DNA from: an uncultured Bacteroides sp.
GTDB lineage: Bacteria; Bacteroidota; Bacteroidia; Bacteroidales; Bacteroidaceae
DNA length: 30,458 bases
Direction of reading: 5' to 3'
Assembly: GCA_900546355.1 (NCBI GenBank)
Contig: URCM01000025.1
Span: forward strand, 1-30,458
The notes beneath the pieces are model-generated. The model ran no database searches, was not told the DNA's origin, and worked only from the letters and a program-made list of their open reading frames with translations. Numbering within the stretch: position 1 is the stretch's first letter; every line of letters starts with the position of its first letter. Made by a program: the position numbers and the translations under genes. This document shows positions 1 to 7,750 of the stretch, piece after piece.

Positions 1-108
1 CCTCAAAAACTCATCCCAAATCATCGCACGATAAATTCAAAACAGCTTCTAAATTGGGGCAAAATTTAAACAGGTTTTAAAACATTTGTATTGTTCCCCG
101 AATTGCCT

Positions 109-116
109 TATCTTTG
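109..116 (+). promoter_or_regulatory. Bacteroidota -7 promoter box for the glucosaminidase gene
   Basis: TATCTTTG matches the Bacteroidota -7 consensus TAnnTTTG exactly. It lies 24 bases before the start codon at 140, so the leader would be about 18 nt. A TTG at 91-93 could be the -33 element, though its 15-base spacing is shorter than the usual 19-21. Bases 1-108 hold no gene that I can support. Confidence 0.6.
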
Positions 117-139
117 TTCGCATTAAAAACAAGGACGAA

Positions 140-1027
140 ATGAACAGATTCACTCATTGGTTGATGGTCATCCTGTTGCTTTGCATGACAGGGACCGTTT
201 CGGCGCAACGGAATAAAGCATACGAAGACTATATTAAGAAATACCGCAGCGTGGCTGTGGACGAAATGAAGCATTATCGCATTCCTGCAAGCATTACACT
301 GGCTCAAGGACTGCTGGAGTCGGGGGCGGGGAGAAGCCAGCTTGCGCGCAAGTCAAACAATCATTTCGGAATCAAGTGCGGGGGAGCATGGGATGGGCCT
401 TCCGTTCGGTATACCGACGATGCGCCTAACGAATGCTTTCGTGCTTATAAGCATGCGAAAGATTCGTATCGCGACCATTCGAAGTTTTTACGTTCGGGCG
501 CACGTTACGCTTTTCTTTTCCGTCTGAAAATAACCGATTATAAAGGTTGGGCGAAAGGATTGAAAAAAGCGGGATATGCCACCGACCCACGCTATGCCAC
601 GCGGCTTATCGATATCATCGAGGCGTACGACTTGGATAAATACGACCGTAAAGGTGGGTTGAAATGGGCTGAAGAGTTCCCCAATCCGCATCAACCTTAT
701 TTGGCGAACGAATTGCTTTATGTCATTGCTCGTCCGGGCGATACGTTCAAGAGCATAGCCAAAGAATTCGATTTAAAAAAGAAAAACGTGCGTAAGTATA
801 ACGAGTTGCCCAAAGATTATCGTTTCAACGGAGGGGAGATTGTTTATTTGGAAGAGAAGCGGAAGAAAGCCACAAAAGACCATATTTCTTATACCGTCAA
901 GGAAGGCGATTCGATGTACGGCATCTCGCAGATGTTTGGCGTCAAGCTGAAGAATTTGTATAAGCTGAACGGATTGGATCCCGAAACCGCTTCACTCCGT
1001 GTGGGCGATATCATCTGGTTGCGTTAA
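140..1027 (+). CDS. Secreted N-acetylglucosaminidase with two C-terminal LysM repeats
   Basis: A 295-residue exported peptidoglycan hydrolase. I start it at MNRFTHWLMVILLLCMTGTVSAQ, a typical signal peptide ending in VSA-Q; the longer frame from 86 would put residues in front of this signal and overlap the promoter. Residues about 28-165 form a flagellar-rotation/GH73-type glucosaminidase domain: ITLAQGLLESGAGRS carries the likely catalytic Glu, followed by SNNHFGIKCG and a YATDPRYA segment, all hallmarks of the family. Two LysM peptidoglycan-binding repeats follow, beginning YVIARPGDTFKSIA and SYTVKEGDSMYGIS. It should cleave the glycan backbone in the periplasm during wall remodelling. It is monocistronic, with a promoter just upstream and a terminator just downstream. 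Function class is secure; the physiological role is not. Confidence 0.93.
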   Translation: MNRFTHWLMVILLLCMTGTVSAQRNKAYEDYIKKYRSVAVDEMKHYRIPASITLAQGLLESGAGRSQLARKSNNHFGIKCGGAWDGPSVRYTDDAPNECFRAYKHAKDSYRDHSKFLRSGARYAFLFRLKITDYKGWAKGLKKAGYATDPRYATRLIDIIEAYDLDKYDRKGGLKWAEEFPNPHQPYLANELLYVIARPGDTFKSIAKEFDLKKKNVRKYNELPKDYRFNGGEIVYLEEKRKKATKDHISYTVKEGDSMYGISQMFGVKLKNLYKLNGLDPETASLRVGDIIWLR

Positions 1028-1039
1028 GATACAAGTAAA

Positions 1040-1069
1040 AAAAGGCCGCTTCTCCCGAAGCAGCCTTTT
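1040..1069. terminator. Two-way intrinsic terminator
   Basis: A 13-bp stem with one mismatch: 1040-1052 pairs with 1057-1069 around the loop TCCC. Runs of A on the left and T on the right let it end transcripts from the glucosaminidase gene (plus). On the minus strand the stem is followed by seven T, so it can also end the gpsA-pgi-HAD operon. Confidence 0.8.
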
Positions 1070-1121
1070 AATATCCAATTGAATTTGTTAGGGTTAGTAT
1101 AAGCATTTGTAAATGCTACGC

Positions 1122-1131
1122 CGCAAAGATA
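1122..1131 (-). promoter_or_regulatory. Possible minus-strand -7 box inside the convergent gap
   Basis: Read on the minus strand this is TATCTTTGCG, an exact -7 box with the downstream GCG often seen in this group. It points into the 1040-1069 terminator, away from any gene. No TTG is visible at the expected -33 distance, so support is limited. A palindrome, AGCATTT-GT-AAATGCT, lies at 1102-1117 just downstream. Confidence 0.3.
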
Positions 1132-1138
1132 CGGCTTT

Positions 1139-1867
1139 TTATTGAATTAATTGATAAAAATTTTCCCAATTATTGTTGAAATCCATCATGGAATGGAACA
1201 GAAGGTTCGCTCCTTCTTCCTGCAGGACCTCATCTGCCAGCGGCCCCGTATTGACAGCTACCGTAAAGATGCCTGCCGCAACTCCAGCTCTTACACCTAA
1301 AGGAGCGTTCTCCACTACGATGGCCTCGTTGGCGCTTACGCCTGCTTTCTGGAGTCCTGTCAGGTAAGGCTCCGGATTCGGTTTCCCATGTTTTACATCA
1401 AAAGCGGTCACCATTCGTCCGGGTTTGAAAACATCCGGAAAACTTCGGTTAAGCCGGTCTATCAATGAAACTTGTCCCGAACCGGTTACCAATACCGGAG
1501 TCAGTCCTTCTTTTTTTATCTTTTGTAATAACTCATAAGCGCCAGGCATCCGTTCAGCTTTGGGCAAGGAATTGAAAATCTCCGATTTAGTCTGATAAAT
1601 TGCTTCGATTTCCTCTTCGCTCGCCGTTTCTTTCCTTTGGCGGGCACTGATGATGTTGATGGTATCCGCTCCCGTGCGTCCTTCGTGCAGGTAAGCCTCT
1701 TCTGGAGTCATGTGCAGGTGGTAACGTTTCATCGCTTCGTGCCACGCTGCAGCATGGTTTTTCATGGAGTCGAACAATACGCCGTCCATGTCGAACAACA
1801 CGGCTTTCAAGTGGAGCGACGCGAAGCGATGGGTTTGCAGATATGTACGGATAGCTTCTTCAAACAT
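1139..1867 (-). CDS. HAD-superfamily phosphatase/phosphoglucomutase-like hydrolase
   Basis: A 242-residue haloacid dehalogenase-type enzyme of the beta-phosphoglucomutase/phosphatase subfamily. Visible motifs are FDMDGVLFDS (nucleophile Asp26, acid-base Asp28), VTGSG (motif II), GKPNPEPY (motif III Lys) and VVENAPLGVRAG (motif IV, with Glu where many relatives have Asp). A cap domain sits between motifs I and II, as in PgmB-like proteins. The first 20 residues form a short helical extension before the fold. It starts 4 bases after pgi stops and is the last gene of the gpsA-pgi-HAD operon, so a sugar phosphate or phosphoglycolate is a reasonable substrate guess. Substrates cannot be read from sequence in this family. 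Cytosolic; no signal peptide. Confidence 0.9.
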   Translation of the reverse strand: MFEEAIRTYLQTHRFASLHLKAVLFDMDGVLFDSMKNHAAAWHEAMKRYHLHMTPEEAYLHEGRTGADTINIISARQRKETASEEEIEAIYQTKSEIFNSLPKAERMPGAYELLQKIKKEGLTPVLVTGSGQVSLIDRLNRSFPDVFKPGRMVTAFDVKHGKPNPEPYLTGLQKAGVSANEAIVVENAPLGVRAGVAAGIFTVAVNTGPLADEVLQEEGANLLFHSMMDFNNNWENFYQLIQ

Positions 1868-1871
1868 AGGC

Positions 1872-3221
1872 TTACTTCTTCAGACGGGCTTGGATAGCTT
1901 TCGATTCAGCTTCGTATCCCGGTTTGTTCAGCAAGGCGAACATGTTTTTCTTGTAAGCTTCTACACCCGGTTGGTTGAACGGGTTCACTTCCAGCAAATA
2001 GCCGCTGATACCGCAGGCTTTCTCAAAGAAATAAATCAGTTCACCCAGGTAATATTCGTTCAGTTTCGGGACGCTGACGCGCAGATTGGGTACGCCGCCA
2101 TCTACATGAGCCAATTGGGTACCTAATTCAGCCATTTTGTTTACTTCATCGATGCGTTTGCCTGCCAGGAAGTTCAGGCCGTCCAAATTCTCTTCATCGG
2201 TCGGCACTTTCAGCTCATGGTTCGGAGCTTCGATGGATACTACGGTTTCGTAGATGGTGCGTTCGCCTTCCTGAATCCATTGTCCCATTGAGTGCAGGTC
2301 GGTTGAGAAGTCTACCGAGCTGGGATAAATGCCCTTGTGGTCTTTTCCTTCCGATTCGCCATACAGTTGTTTCCACCATTCCATGAAGTAATGCAGCTTA
2401 GGCTGGAAGTTGACAAGGATTTCTATTTTCTTTCCATTTTGGTACAATTCGTTGCGAGTGGCAGCATAGAGAGCCGACGGGTTTTCCATCAGGTTTTCGT
2501 TTGCGCATACGGTTTCCATTGCACGTGCGCCGTTCACCAGCTGTTCGATGTCGAAACCAGCCACGGCAATCGGAAGTAAACCTACCGGAGTCAATACCGA
2601 AAAGCGTCCGCCTACATTGTCGGGGATAATAAACGACTTGTATCCTTCTTTATCCGCCATGGTACGTGCGGCACCTTTCTTGGCATCGGTTACGGCTACG
2701 ATGACTTTGCGAGCTGTTTCTTTGCCACGTTGTCTTTCGCATTGTTCTTTCAGCAGACGGAAAGCGAGAGCTGTTTCAGTGGTTGTGCCCGACTTTGATA
2801 TGTTGATGATGCCGAATTCCTTATCTTTCAGGTAATCGGTCAGTTCATACAGATAGTCTTCACCGATGTTGTGTCCGGCAAAAAGAATGACAGGGTTGCC
2901 TGCTTTTTTGTCTCTCAACCATCCGAAGCTGTCTGAAAGGGCTTCGATGACAGCCCGTGCTCCGAGGTAACTTCCGCCAATGCCGGCAACAACTACCACT
3001 TCGCAATTTTCACGCAATACCTGGGCCGTAGCCTTCAAATCGTTTAAGTGTTCTTGTGTAATAGAAGAAGGCAAGTGCAACCAACCTAAGAAATCGTTTC
3101 CTAAGCCAGTGCCTTTCTCTAAGGTTTCCATACAAGCTCTTACTTTGGGTTCGTAAGCAGCCAATTTTTCTTTGGAGATGAATTCCAAAGTCTTTTCGAT
3201 GTTCAATTTGATATTTTCCAT
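1872..3221 (-). CDS. pgi: Glucose-6-phosphate isomerase
   Basis: A 449-residue enzyme interconverting glucose 6-phosphate and fructose 6-phosphate in glycolysis and gluconeogenesis. It is of the short bacterial type rather than the roughly 550-residue E. coli type. The family signature is clear: [11 protein letters not shown] near residue 80, [11 protein letters not shown] near residue 140 (sugar-phosphate binding), and the C-terminal [16 protein letters not shown] with the conserved catalytic Lys. Also present are [20 protein letters not shown] and GQWIQEG. It lies 12 bases after gpsA and 4 bases before the HAD gene, so the three are almost certainly co-transcribed. Nothing is unusual about the sequence. 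Confidence 0.98.
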   Translation of the reverse strand: MENIKLNIEKTLEFISKEKLAAYEPKVRACMETLEKGTGLGNDFLGWLHLPSSITQEHLNDLKATAQVLRENCEVVVVAGIGGSYLGARAVIEALSDSFGWLRDKKAGNPVILFAGHNIGEDYLYELTDYLKDKEFGIINISKSGTTTETALAFRLLKEQCERQRGKETARKVIVAVTDAKKGAARTMADKEGYKSFIIPDNVGGRFSVLTPVGLLPIAVAGFDIEQLVNGARAMETVCANENLMENPSALYAATRNELYQNGKKIEILVNFQPKLHYFMEWWKQLYGESEGKDHKGIYPSSVDFSTDLHSMGQWIQEGERTIYETVVSIEAPNHELKVPTDEENLDGLNFLAGKRIDEVNKMAELGTQLAHVDGGVPNLRVSVPKLNEYYLGELIYFFEKACGISGYLLEVNPFNQPGVEAYKKNMFALLNKPGYEAESKAIQARLKK

Positions 3222-3233
3222 AATCGTATGAGT

Positions 3234-4229
3234 TTATCTGAATGAATCAGTCAATAGTTTAATCTCAATCATGGGAGAAATGCGTTCATACAAGATATTG
3301 TACACTGCATCTACGATAGGCATATTCACATGCAGGTGCTTGTTCAGTTCCTTGATACACTTTGTACCATAATATCCCTCGGCTATCATTTCCATCTCGA
3401 TTTGCGCGCTTTTCACCGAATATCCTTTGCCTATCATGGTGCCGAACACACGGTTGCGGCTGAAATTGGAATAAGCGGTTACTAACAGGTCGCCCAAATA
3501 GACGGAATCGTTCGTGCATCGGTCTACGGGATGCACCGTATCGAGGAAGCGGTTCATCTCTTGCAGGGCATTCGATACAAGCACCGCCTGGAAATTGTCG
3601 CCATACTTCAGTCCGCTGCAAATACCTGCCGCTATGGCGTACACATTTTTCAGCACCGAGGCGTACTCAATTCCCGCTACGTCTGTGTTGACGGACGTCT
3701 TGATGTATGTTCCTGTCAGTTGGCGGGCGAACATTTTCGCTTTTTCGATGTCCTTACATCCTACTGTAAGATAAGACAGGCGTTCCAATGCCACTTCTTC
3801 CGCGTGGCAAGGACCTGCCAACACGGCGATGTTCTCTTCGGGCACATCGTACATCTTATGGAAATAGTCGGATACAATCATGTTCTCATCGGGTACGATT
3901 CCTTTGATGGCTGTCACAATGAACTTGTCCTTCAGCTTGGTTTTCAATTTCTTCAGGTGTGCCTTCAGGTAGGGTGAAGGAGTGACGAATATCAGTGTGT
4001 CCGATTCTCTCACTACCTTATTTATATCCGATGAAAAGTTAATGCATTTGATGTTGAAGCGCACGCTGGTCAGGTAAGCCGGGTTATGCCCCAGCCGCTT
4101 GAAATCCTCAATGCGGTCATCTCGGCGCATATACCAGTTTATCGTTCCGGCTTGGGCGAGTACGATTTTCGCAATGGCTGTAGCCCAGCTTCCTCCACCC
4201 ATGATTGCTATTTTCCCGGGTAATTTCAT
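3234..4229 (-). CDS. gpsA: NAD(P)-dependent glycerol-3-phosphate dehydrogenase
   Basis: A 331-residue enzyme reducing dihydroxyacetone phosphate to sn-glycerol 3-phosphate, the backbone precursor for phospholipids. The N-terminal Rossmann motif is IAIMGGGSWATAIA (residues 8-21). AGPCHAEEVA matches the conserved AGPSHAEEV segment, and EYASVLKNVYAIAAGI carries the conserved Lys of the active site; GDLLVTAYSNFSRNR is the usual C-domain signature. It is the first gene of an operon with pgi and the HAD hydrolase. A near-match -7 box, TTACTTTG, sits on the minus strand at 4248-4255, about 19 bases before the start, giving a very short leader. Confidence 0.97.
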   Translation of the reverse strand: MKLPGKIAIMGGGSWATAIAKIVLAQAGTINWYMRRDDRIEDFKRLGHNPAYLTSVRFNIKCINFSSDINKVVRESDTLIFVTPSPYLKAHLKKLKTKLKDKFIVTAIKGIVPDENMIVSDYFHKMYDVPEENIAVLAGPCHAEEVALERLSYLTVGCKDIEKAKMFARQLTGTYIKTSVNTDVAGIEYASVLKNVYAIAAGICSGLKYGDNFQAVLVSNALQEMNRFLDTVHPVDRCTNDSVYLGDLLVTAYSNFSRNRVFGTMIGKGYSVKSAQIEMEMIAEGYYGTKCIKELNKHLHVNMPIVDAVYNILYERISPMIEIKLLTDSFR

Positions 4230-4263
4230 GATTAGTCTTTAAATGCTCAAAGTAAATAAAGGA

Positions 4264-4340
4264 GATAAAGCGTTTATCGCCGGCTTTACGGACTTTGAAG
4301 GTAAAGCTTGGAAACTTTACCTCCTGTGAGTCCCGTAATG
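4264..4340 (-). terminator. Cluster of hairpins between lysS and gpsA
   Basis: The 139-base gap carries several stems. AGGTAAAG/CTTTACCT (around 4299-4322, 8-base loop), AGTCC/GGACT (around 4329-4346) and GATAAA-GCG-TTTATC (4264-4278) are all visible. None is followed by a strong T run on the minus strand, so this is a possible lysS terminator or processing region rather than a clear one. Confidence 0.4.
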
Positions 4341-4368
4341 CGGACTGATATCTTGCTTTATGGTTTTA

Positions 4369-6102
4369 TTACTCTGTTATTTTACTTATCCATGTTGTGA
4401 CTTCGTCAACACTCGGATTGGTCAGTCCTAACTTATATTTTTTGTTCACTCCGCAGATGTCCATGTGCAATTTTTGCGGATTGACTTCTTTCATGTCCGA
4501 TACAAGGTTGTATCCCGCTTTCTGAATCAGGGGCACCCATTCTTCGGAAATGCCCAGCGCGACATACTTGGCTACATTATCTTTCGGTGTTACCTTTTCA
4601 GGGCGCATCTGCGGGAAGAACAATACTTCCTGAATATAGGTTTTGCCCGTCATAAGCATCACTAAACGATCGATGCCGATACCGATGCCGCTTGTGGGGG
4701 GCATGCCATATTGCAGGGCACGTAAAAAGTCCTGGTCGATAATCATCGCTTCATCATCACCTTTGTCGGCCAGACGCATCTGTTCCTTGAAGCGTTCTTC
4801 CTGGTCTATCGGGTCATTCAATTCCGAATAAGCATTAGCCAGTTCTTTTCCGTTGACCATTAATTCAAAGCGTTCGGTCAATCCGGGTTTCGAGCGGTGC
4901 ATTTTTGTAAGCGGCGACATTTCCACGGGATAATCGGTAATAAAGGTAGGCTGGATGAATGTTCCTTCACAGAACTCTCCGAAAATTTCGTCAATCAGCT
5001 TGCCTTTACCCATTGTGTCATCGATTTCCATATTCAACTTCTGGCATACCTCGCGTATCTGCGCTTCGTCCATGCCGTTCAGGTCGTAACCGGTCTTTTC
5101 TTTGATGGCATCCAATATCGGTAAGCGGCGGTAGGGAGCTTTGAAGCTGATGACGGTTCCGTCTATTTCCCGTTCGGGTTTGCCGTTTACGGCGATACAT
5201 ACGGCTTCGAGCAGCTTTTCGGTGAACGACATCATCCAATTGTAATCCTTGTATTGTACATACAATTCCATACAGGTGAATTCGGGATTGTGATTGCGGT
5301 CCATGCCCTCGTTGCGGAAGTTCTTGCCAATTTCATATACTCCTTCAAATCCGCCTACAATGAGTCGTTTCAGGTAAAGCTCGGTAGCGATACGCATATA
5401 CATATCGGTATCGAGGGCATTGAAGTGGGTAATGAATGGTTTTGCGCTCGCGCCGCCTGCGATATTCTGCAGGGTAGGAGTTTCTACTTCCGTATATCCG
5501 GCTTCGTCGAGAACGCGACGGATGGTGCGTATTACTGTAGCCCGTTGCAAGAAGATGTCTTTCACTCCATCGTTCACTACCAAGTCTACATAGCGTTGGC
5601 GGTAACGCAATTCGGGGTCTTCAAACTTATCGTATGCCACTCCGTCTTTGTATTTGACGATGGGGAGGGGACGGAGCGATTTTGCCAATACGGTCAGCCG
5701 TTGTGCATGGATGGAGATTTCGCCCGCCTGCGTGCGAAATACGAAACCTTCGATGCCGATAAAGTCACCCAAGTCGAGCAGGCGTTTGAATACTATATTA
5801 TATAAGTCTTTGTTTTCATCCGGACAAATGTCATCGCGGGTGATATATACTTGGATACGTCCTTTGGAGTCTTGTAACTCAATGAAAGAAGCTTTACCCA
5901 TTACGCGGCGCGACATCATGCGTCCTGCTACCGATACCTTGCGCGGTTCCGCTTCACCGTCTTTAAAATCGGCTTTGATATCGGTCGAAAACGCGTTGGT
6001 TACATACTCGGCGGCGGGATACGGGTCGATGCCCATCGCTCTTAACTCGTTCAGGCTATTGCGCCTGATAATCTCCTGTTCACTTAGTTCTAATACGTTC
6101 AT
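4369..6102 (-). CDS. lysS: Class II lysyl-tRNA synthetase
   Basis: A 577-residue enzyme that charges tRNA-Lys. Residues about 55-160 form the OB-fold anticodon-binding domain (VAGRMMSRRVMGKASF, FIGIEGFVFRTQAGE). The class II core follows: motif 1 around RRVLDEAGYTEVETP, motif 2 FRNEGMDRNHNPEFT, and motif 3 GIGIGIDRLVMLMTG. The protein is about 70 residues longer than E. coli LysRS. The extra part lies after motif 3 (roughly residues 505-577) and holds short helices including GYNLVSDMKEVNPQKLHMDI and KYKLGLTNPSVDEV; it reads like a small helix-hairpin-helix type domain. I believe this tail is usual in Bacteroidota. Single-gene transcript; the minus-strand -7 box TATTTTTG at 6131-6138 fits the start. 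Confidence 0.98.
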   Translation of the reverse strand: MNVLELSEQEIIRRNSLNELRAMGIDPYPAAEYVTNAFSTDIKADFKDGEAEPRKVSVAGRMMSRRVMGKASFIELQDSKGRIQVYITRDDICPDENKDLYNIVFKRLLDLGDFIGIEGFVFRTQAGEISIHAQRLTVLAKSLRPLPIVKYKDGVAYDKFEDPELRYRQRYVDLVVNDGVKDIFLQRATVIRTIRRVLDEAGYTEVETPTLQNIAGGASAKPFITHFNALDTDMYMRIATELYLKRLIVGGFEGVYEIGKNFRNEGMDRNHNPEFTCMELYVQYKDYNWMMSFTEKLLEAVCIAVNGKPEREIDGTVISFKAPYRRLPILDAIKEKTGYDLNGMDEAQIREVCQKLNMEIDDTMGKGKLIDEIFGEFCEGTFIQPTFITDYPVEMSPLTKMHRSKPGLTERFELMVNGKELANAYSELNDPIDQEERFKEQMRLADKGDDEAMIIDQDFLRALQYGMPPTSGIGIGIDRLVMLMTGKTYIQEVLFFPQMRPEKVTPKDNVAKYVALGISEEWVPLIQKAGYNLVSDMKEVNPQKLHMDICGVNKKYKLGLTNPSVDEVTTWISKITE

Positions 6103-6130
6103 TTGTTAATACATTAACTCAATTTCGGTA

Positions 6131-6138
6131 CAAAAATA
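6131..6138 (-). promoter_or_regulatory. -7 box for lysS
   Basis: TATTTTTG on the minus strand matches TAnnTTTG and lies about 29 bases upstream of the lysS start codon. A TTG at 6151-6153 is only 12 bases away, too close for a normal -33 element, so only the -7 half is convincing. Confidence 0.5.
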
Positions 6139-6358
6139 AAAAACTTTTTGCAATTTCCCCCTATGTTTTTGATTCTTTTTTGTGTACCGGTTGTGAAGTC
6201 AATTGTTTCTCTATGCTTTTGGGCTTTCAGTATTTGTAATTTACATAAATTACTTCATGCGGAGGCAGTGGAAGTTTTATACAATTCCATATGCCTGACC
6301 GGCACGACGCAACTATCCGCAACGGTGTATTTATTTATATGAAAGCGCTTATGCAGAT
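6139..6358. other. Non-coding gap between lysS and the efflux operon
   Basis: About 300 bases separate the lysS start (6102) from the tolC-like stop (6431). A 64-codon plus-strand frame at 6148-6342 has no recognisable domain, no promoter and no ribosome site, and I do not call it. A 7-bp hairpin GTAATTT-ACAT-AAATTAC lies at 6236-6253. The notable structure is the long inverted repeat at 6359-6427. Confidence 0.6.
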
Positions 6359-6427
6359 ATATGCAAACGATATAGTATACAGCTAATGAATCGCTTCGTC
6401 GCTCTGTATGCTATATCGTTTGCATAT
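6359..6427. repeat. Long inverted repeat, 24-bp arms, likely a terminator
   Basis: 6359-6382 pairs with 6404-6427 across 24 bp with one G-U position, around a 21-base loop. The plus-strand copy is followed by a T run. It starts 4 bases past the stop of the TolC-like gene. On the minus strand, the direction of that gene, there is no T tract after the stem, so it could act as a transcript-stabilising 3' hairpin as much as a terminator. Confidence 0.7.
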
Positions 6428-6430
6428 TTT

Positions 6431-7738
6431 TTATTCCAGTCTACCCGTTGCCCGCAGGTATTCCGTTTCGTAGAGTTTGTATTGCGTTTGTGCTTCGATG
6501 AGGTTGCTTTGCGCTTGTTGCCATTGCGATTGGGCATCGAGCAGGTCGGTCAGGGTGCAGAGGGCGTTCCGGTAGCGGTTTTGCATCACGCGCAGGTTCT
6601 CATCGGCTTGGGTGCATCCTAATTGAGCCGTTTCTACCATGCGGTATCCGTCGGTTACATTTTGCACGGCTTGGCGTGCTTCGATGCTGAGCAGGCGTTG
6701 GTTCTTCTGTAAGTCGAGCCGGGCACTTTCCAGGTCAAGCCGGGCTTTCTTTACCTTTTTCAATCCTTCTCCCCAATGGAAGAGCGGAATGTTGAGGGAT
6801 ACCATGACCTGCCATATCCCGTCGTCCAGGCTTTGGGAGAACGGGACGGCATTCCCACCGTTATCGTAACTGGAACCGTTTAGCTTGATATTGCCATAAT
6901 AAAGGTATCCGCCCGCCAGCCCGATTTGTGGGAGCACGTCTGCACGTGCCATCTTTATCTGTTGCTCGCTGGCTTCCACTTGCTTTTGCAGGAGTGCCAG
7001 TTCGGGACGTGCCGAAATGTTTTCGTCCATCTGTGCGGGAGCCGAGACAGACAAGATGGTATCGGTAGGCATGATTCCCGTATCGAGCGGTTGGCCCAGC
7101 ACGTTGCAGAGTGCCAGGCGGCAGAGGTCGAGTCCGTTGCGCGCTTTCTGCAATTGGTAATGGATTTCGCTTTGTTTCGTGCGGATGCGGAGTAAGTCAT
7201 TCTCTACGCCCATGCCCGCCGAGAGTGCCACTTCCACTTGGCGGCACACCGTGTCCATCTGTGTCTTGTAGCTTTCGAGCATCCGTACTTTCCTGCCTAC
7301 CGATATGTACGTCCAGTAAGCGTTATCGGCATCCGCTATCACCTGCATGCGGGTCTTGCGGAGGTTTTCATCCGCGCATTCCTTTCCGATGCGTGCCAGT
7401 TTGTTCCCGGCGATGATTTTCCCTCCGGCATAGAGGGGCTGCACCACATTGATGCCTGCCAAATACGTGCCGCGCATCTGAAGCTCCATGCCTTCCATTA
7501 TAGGCATATCGGTCATATAAGTACCCATAGCCGTTCCGTCTACTTTCGGAAGATAGCCGCGAAGGGCGATTTGTTTATCCAGTTCTGCCTTGCGTGCGTC
7601 GTTTCCGGCGCGCATCAGGTCTTCATTATGCGCCAAAGCCATTTCCCGGCAGGACTGTACATCGAGCGTAAGAGTGGTTTGGCACATTGCCGCCAGGCTG
7701 AAAAGCACGGCAAGCGATGATAAGAATATCTTTTTCAT
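6431..7738 (-). CDS. TolC-family outer membrane efflux channel
   Basis: A 435-residue outer membrane factor, the exit duct of a tripartite pump. It begins with a signal peptide (MKKIFLSSLAVLFSLAAMCQ). The body shows the two-fold OEP repeat: long amphipathic helices, with LYAGGKIIAGNK and SARPELALLQKQVEASEQQIK typical of the first and second repeats, GYLYYGNIKL marking beta strands, and the C-terminal TDLLDAQSQWQQAQSNLIEAQTQYKLYETEYLRATG helix that closes the family. Length is normal for TolC/OprM relatives. It is the last gene of the operon, 12 bases after the RND pump, which tells us its partner. Trimeric and outer-membrane by family knowledge. The exported substrate is unknown. Confidence 0.95.
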   Translation of the reverse strand: MKKIFLSSLAVLFSLAAMCQTTLTLDVQSCREMALAHNEDLMRAGNDARKAELDKQIALRGYLPKVDGTAMGTYMTDMPIMEGMELQMRGTYLAGINVVQPLYAGGKIIAGNKLARIGKECADENLRKTRMQVIADADNAYWTYISVGRKVRMLESYKTQMDTVCRQVEVALSAGMGVENDLLRIRTKQSEIHYQLQKARNGLDLCRLALCNVLGQPLDTGIMPTDTILSVSAPAQMDENISARPELALLQKQVEASEQQIKMARADVLPQIGLAGGYLYYGNIKLNGSSYDNGGNAVPFSQSLDDGIWQVMVSLNIPLFHWGEGLKKVKKARLDLESARLDLQKNQRLLSIEARQAVQNVTDGYRMVETAQLGCTQADENLRVMQNRYRNALCTLTDLLDAQSQWQQAQSNLIEAQTQYKLYETEYLRATGRLE

Positions 7739-7750
7739 ACCGAGTGTGTT

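Noticed and set aside
6148..6342. 64-codon plus-strand frame after lysS
   Set aside because: No promoter, ribosome site or recognisable fold, and skewed Cys/Leu/Phe content.
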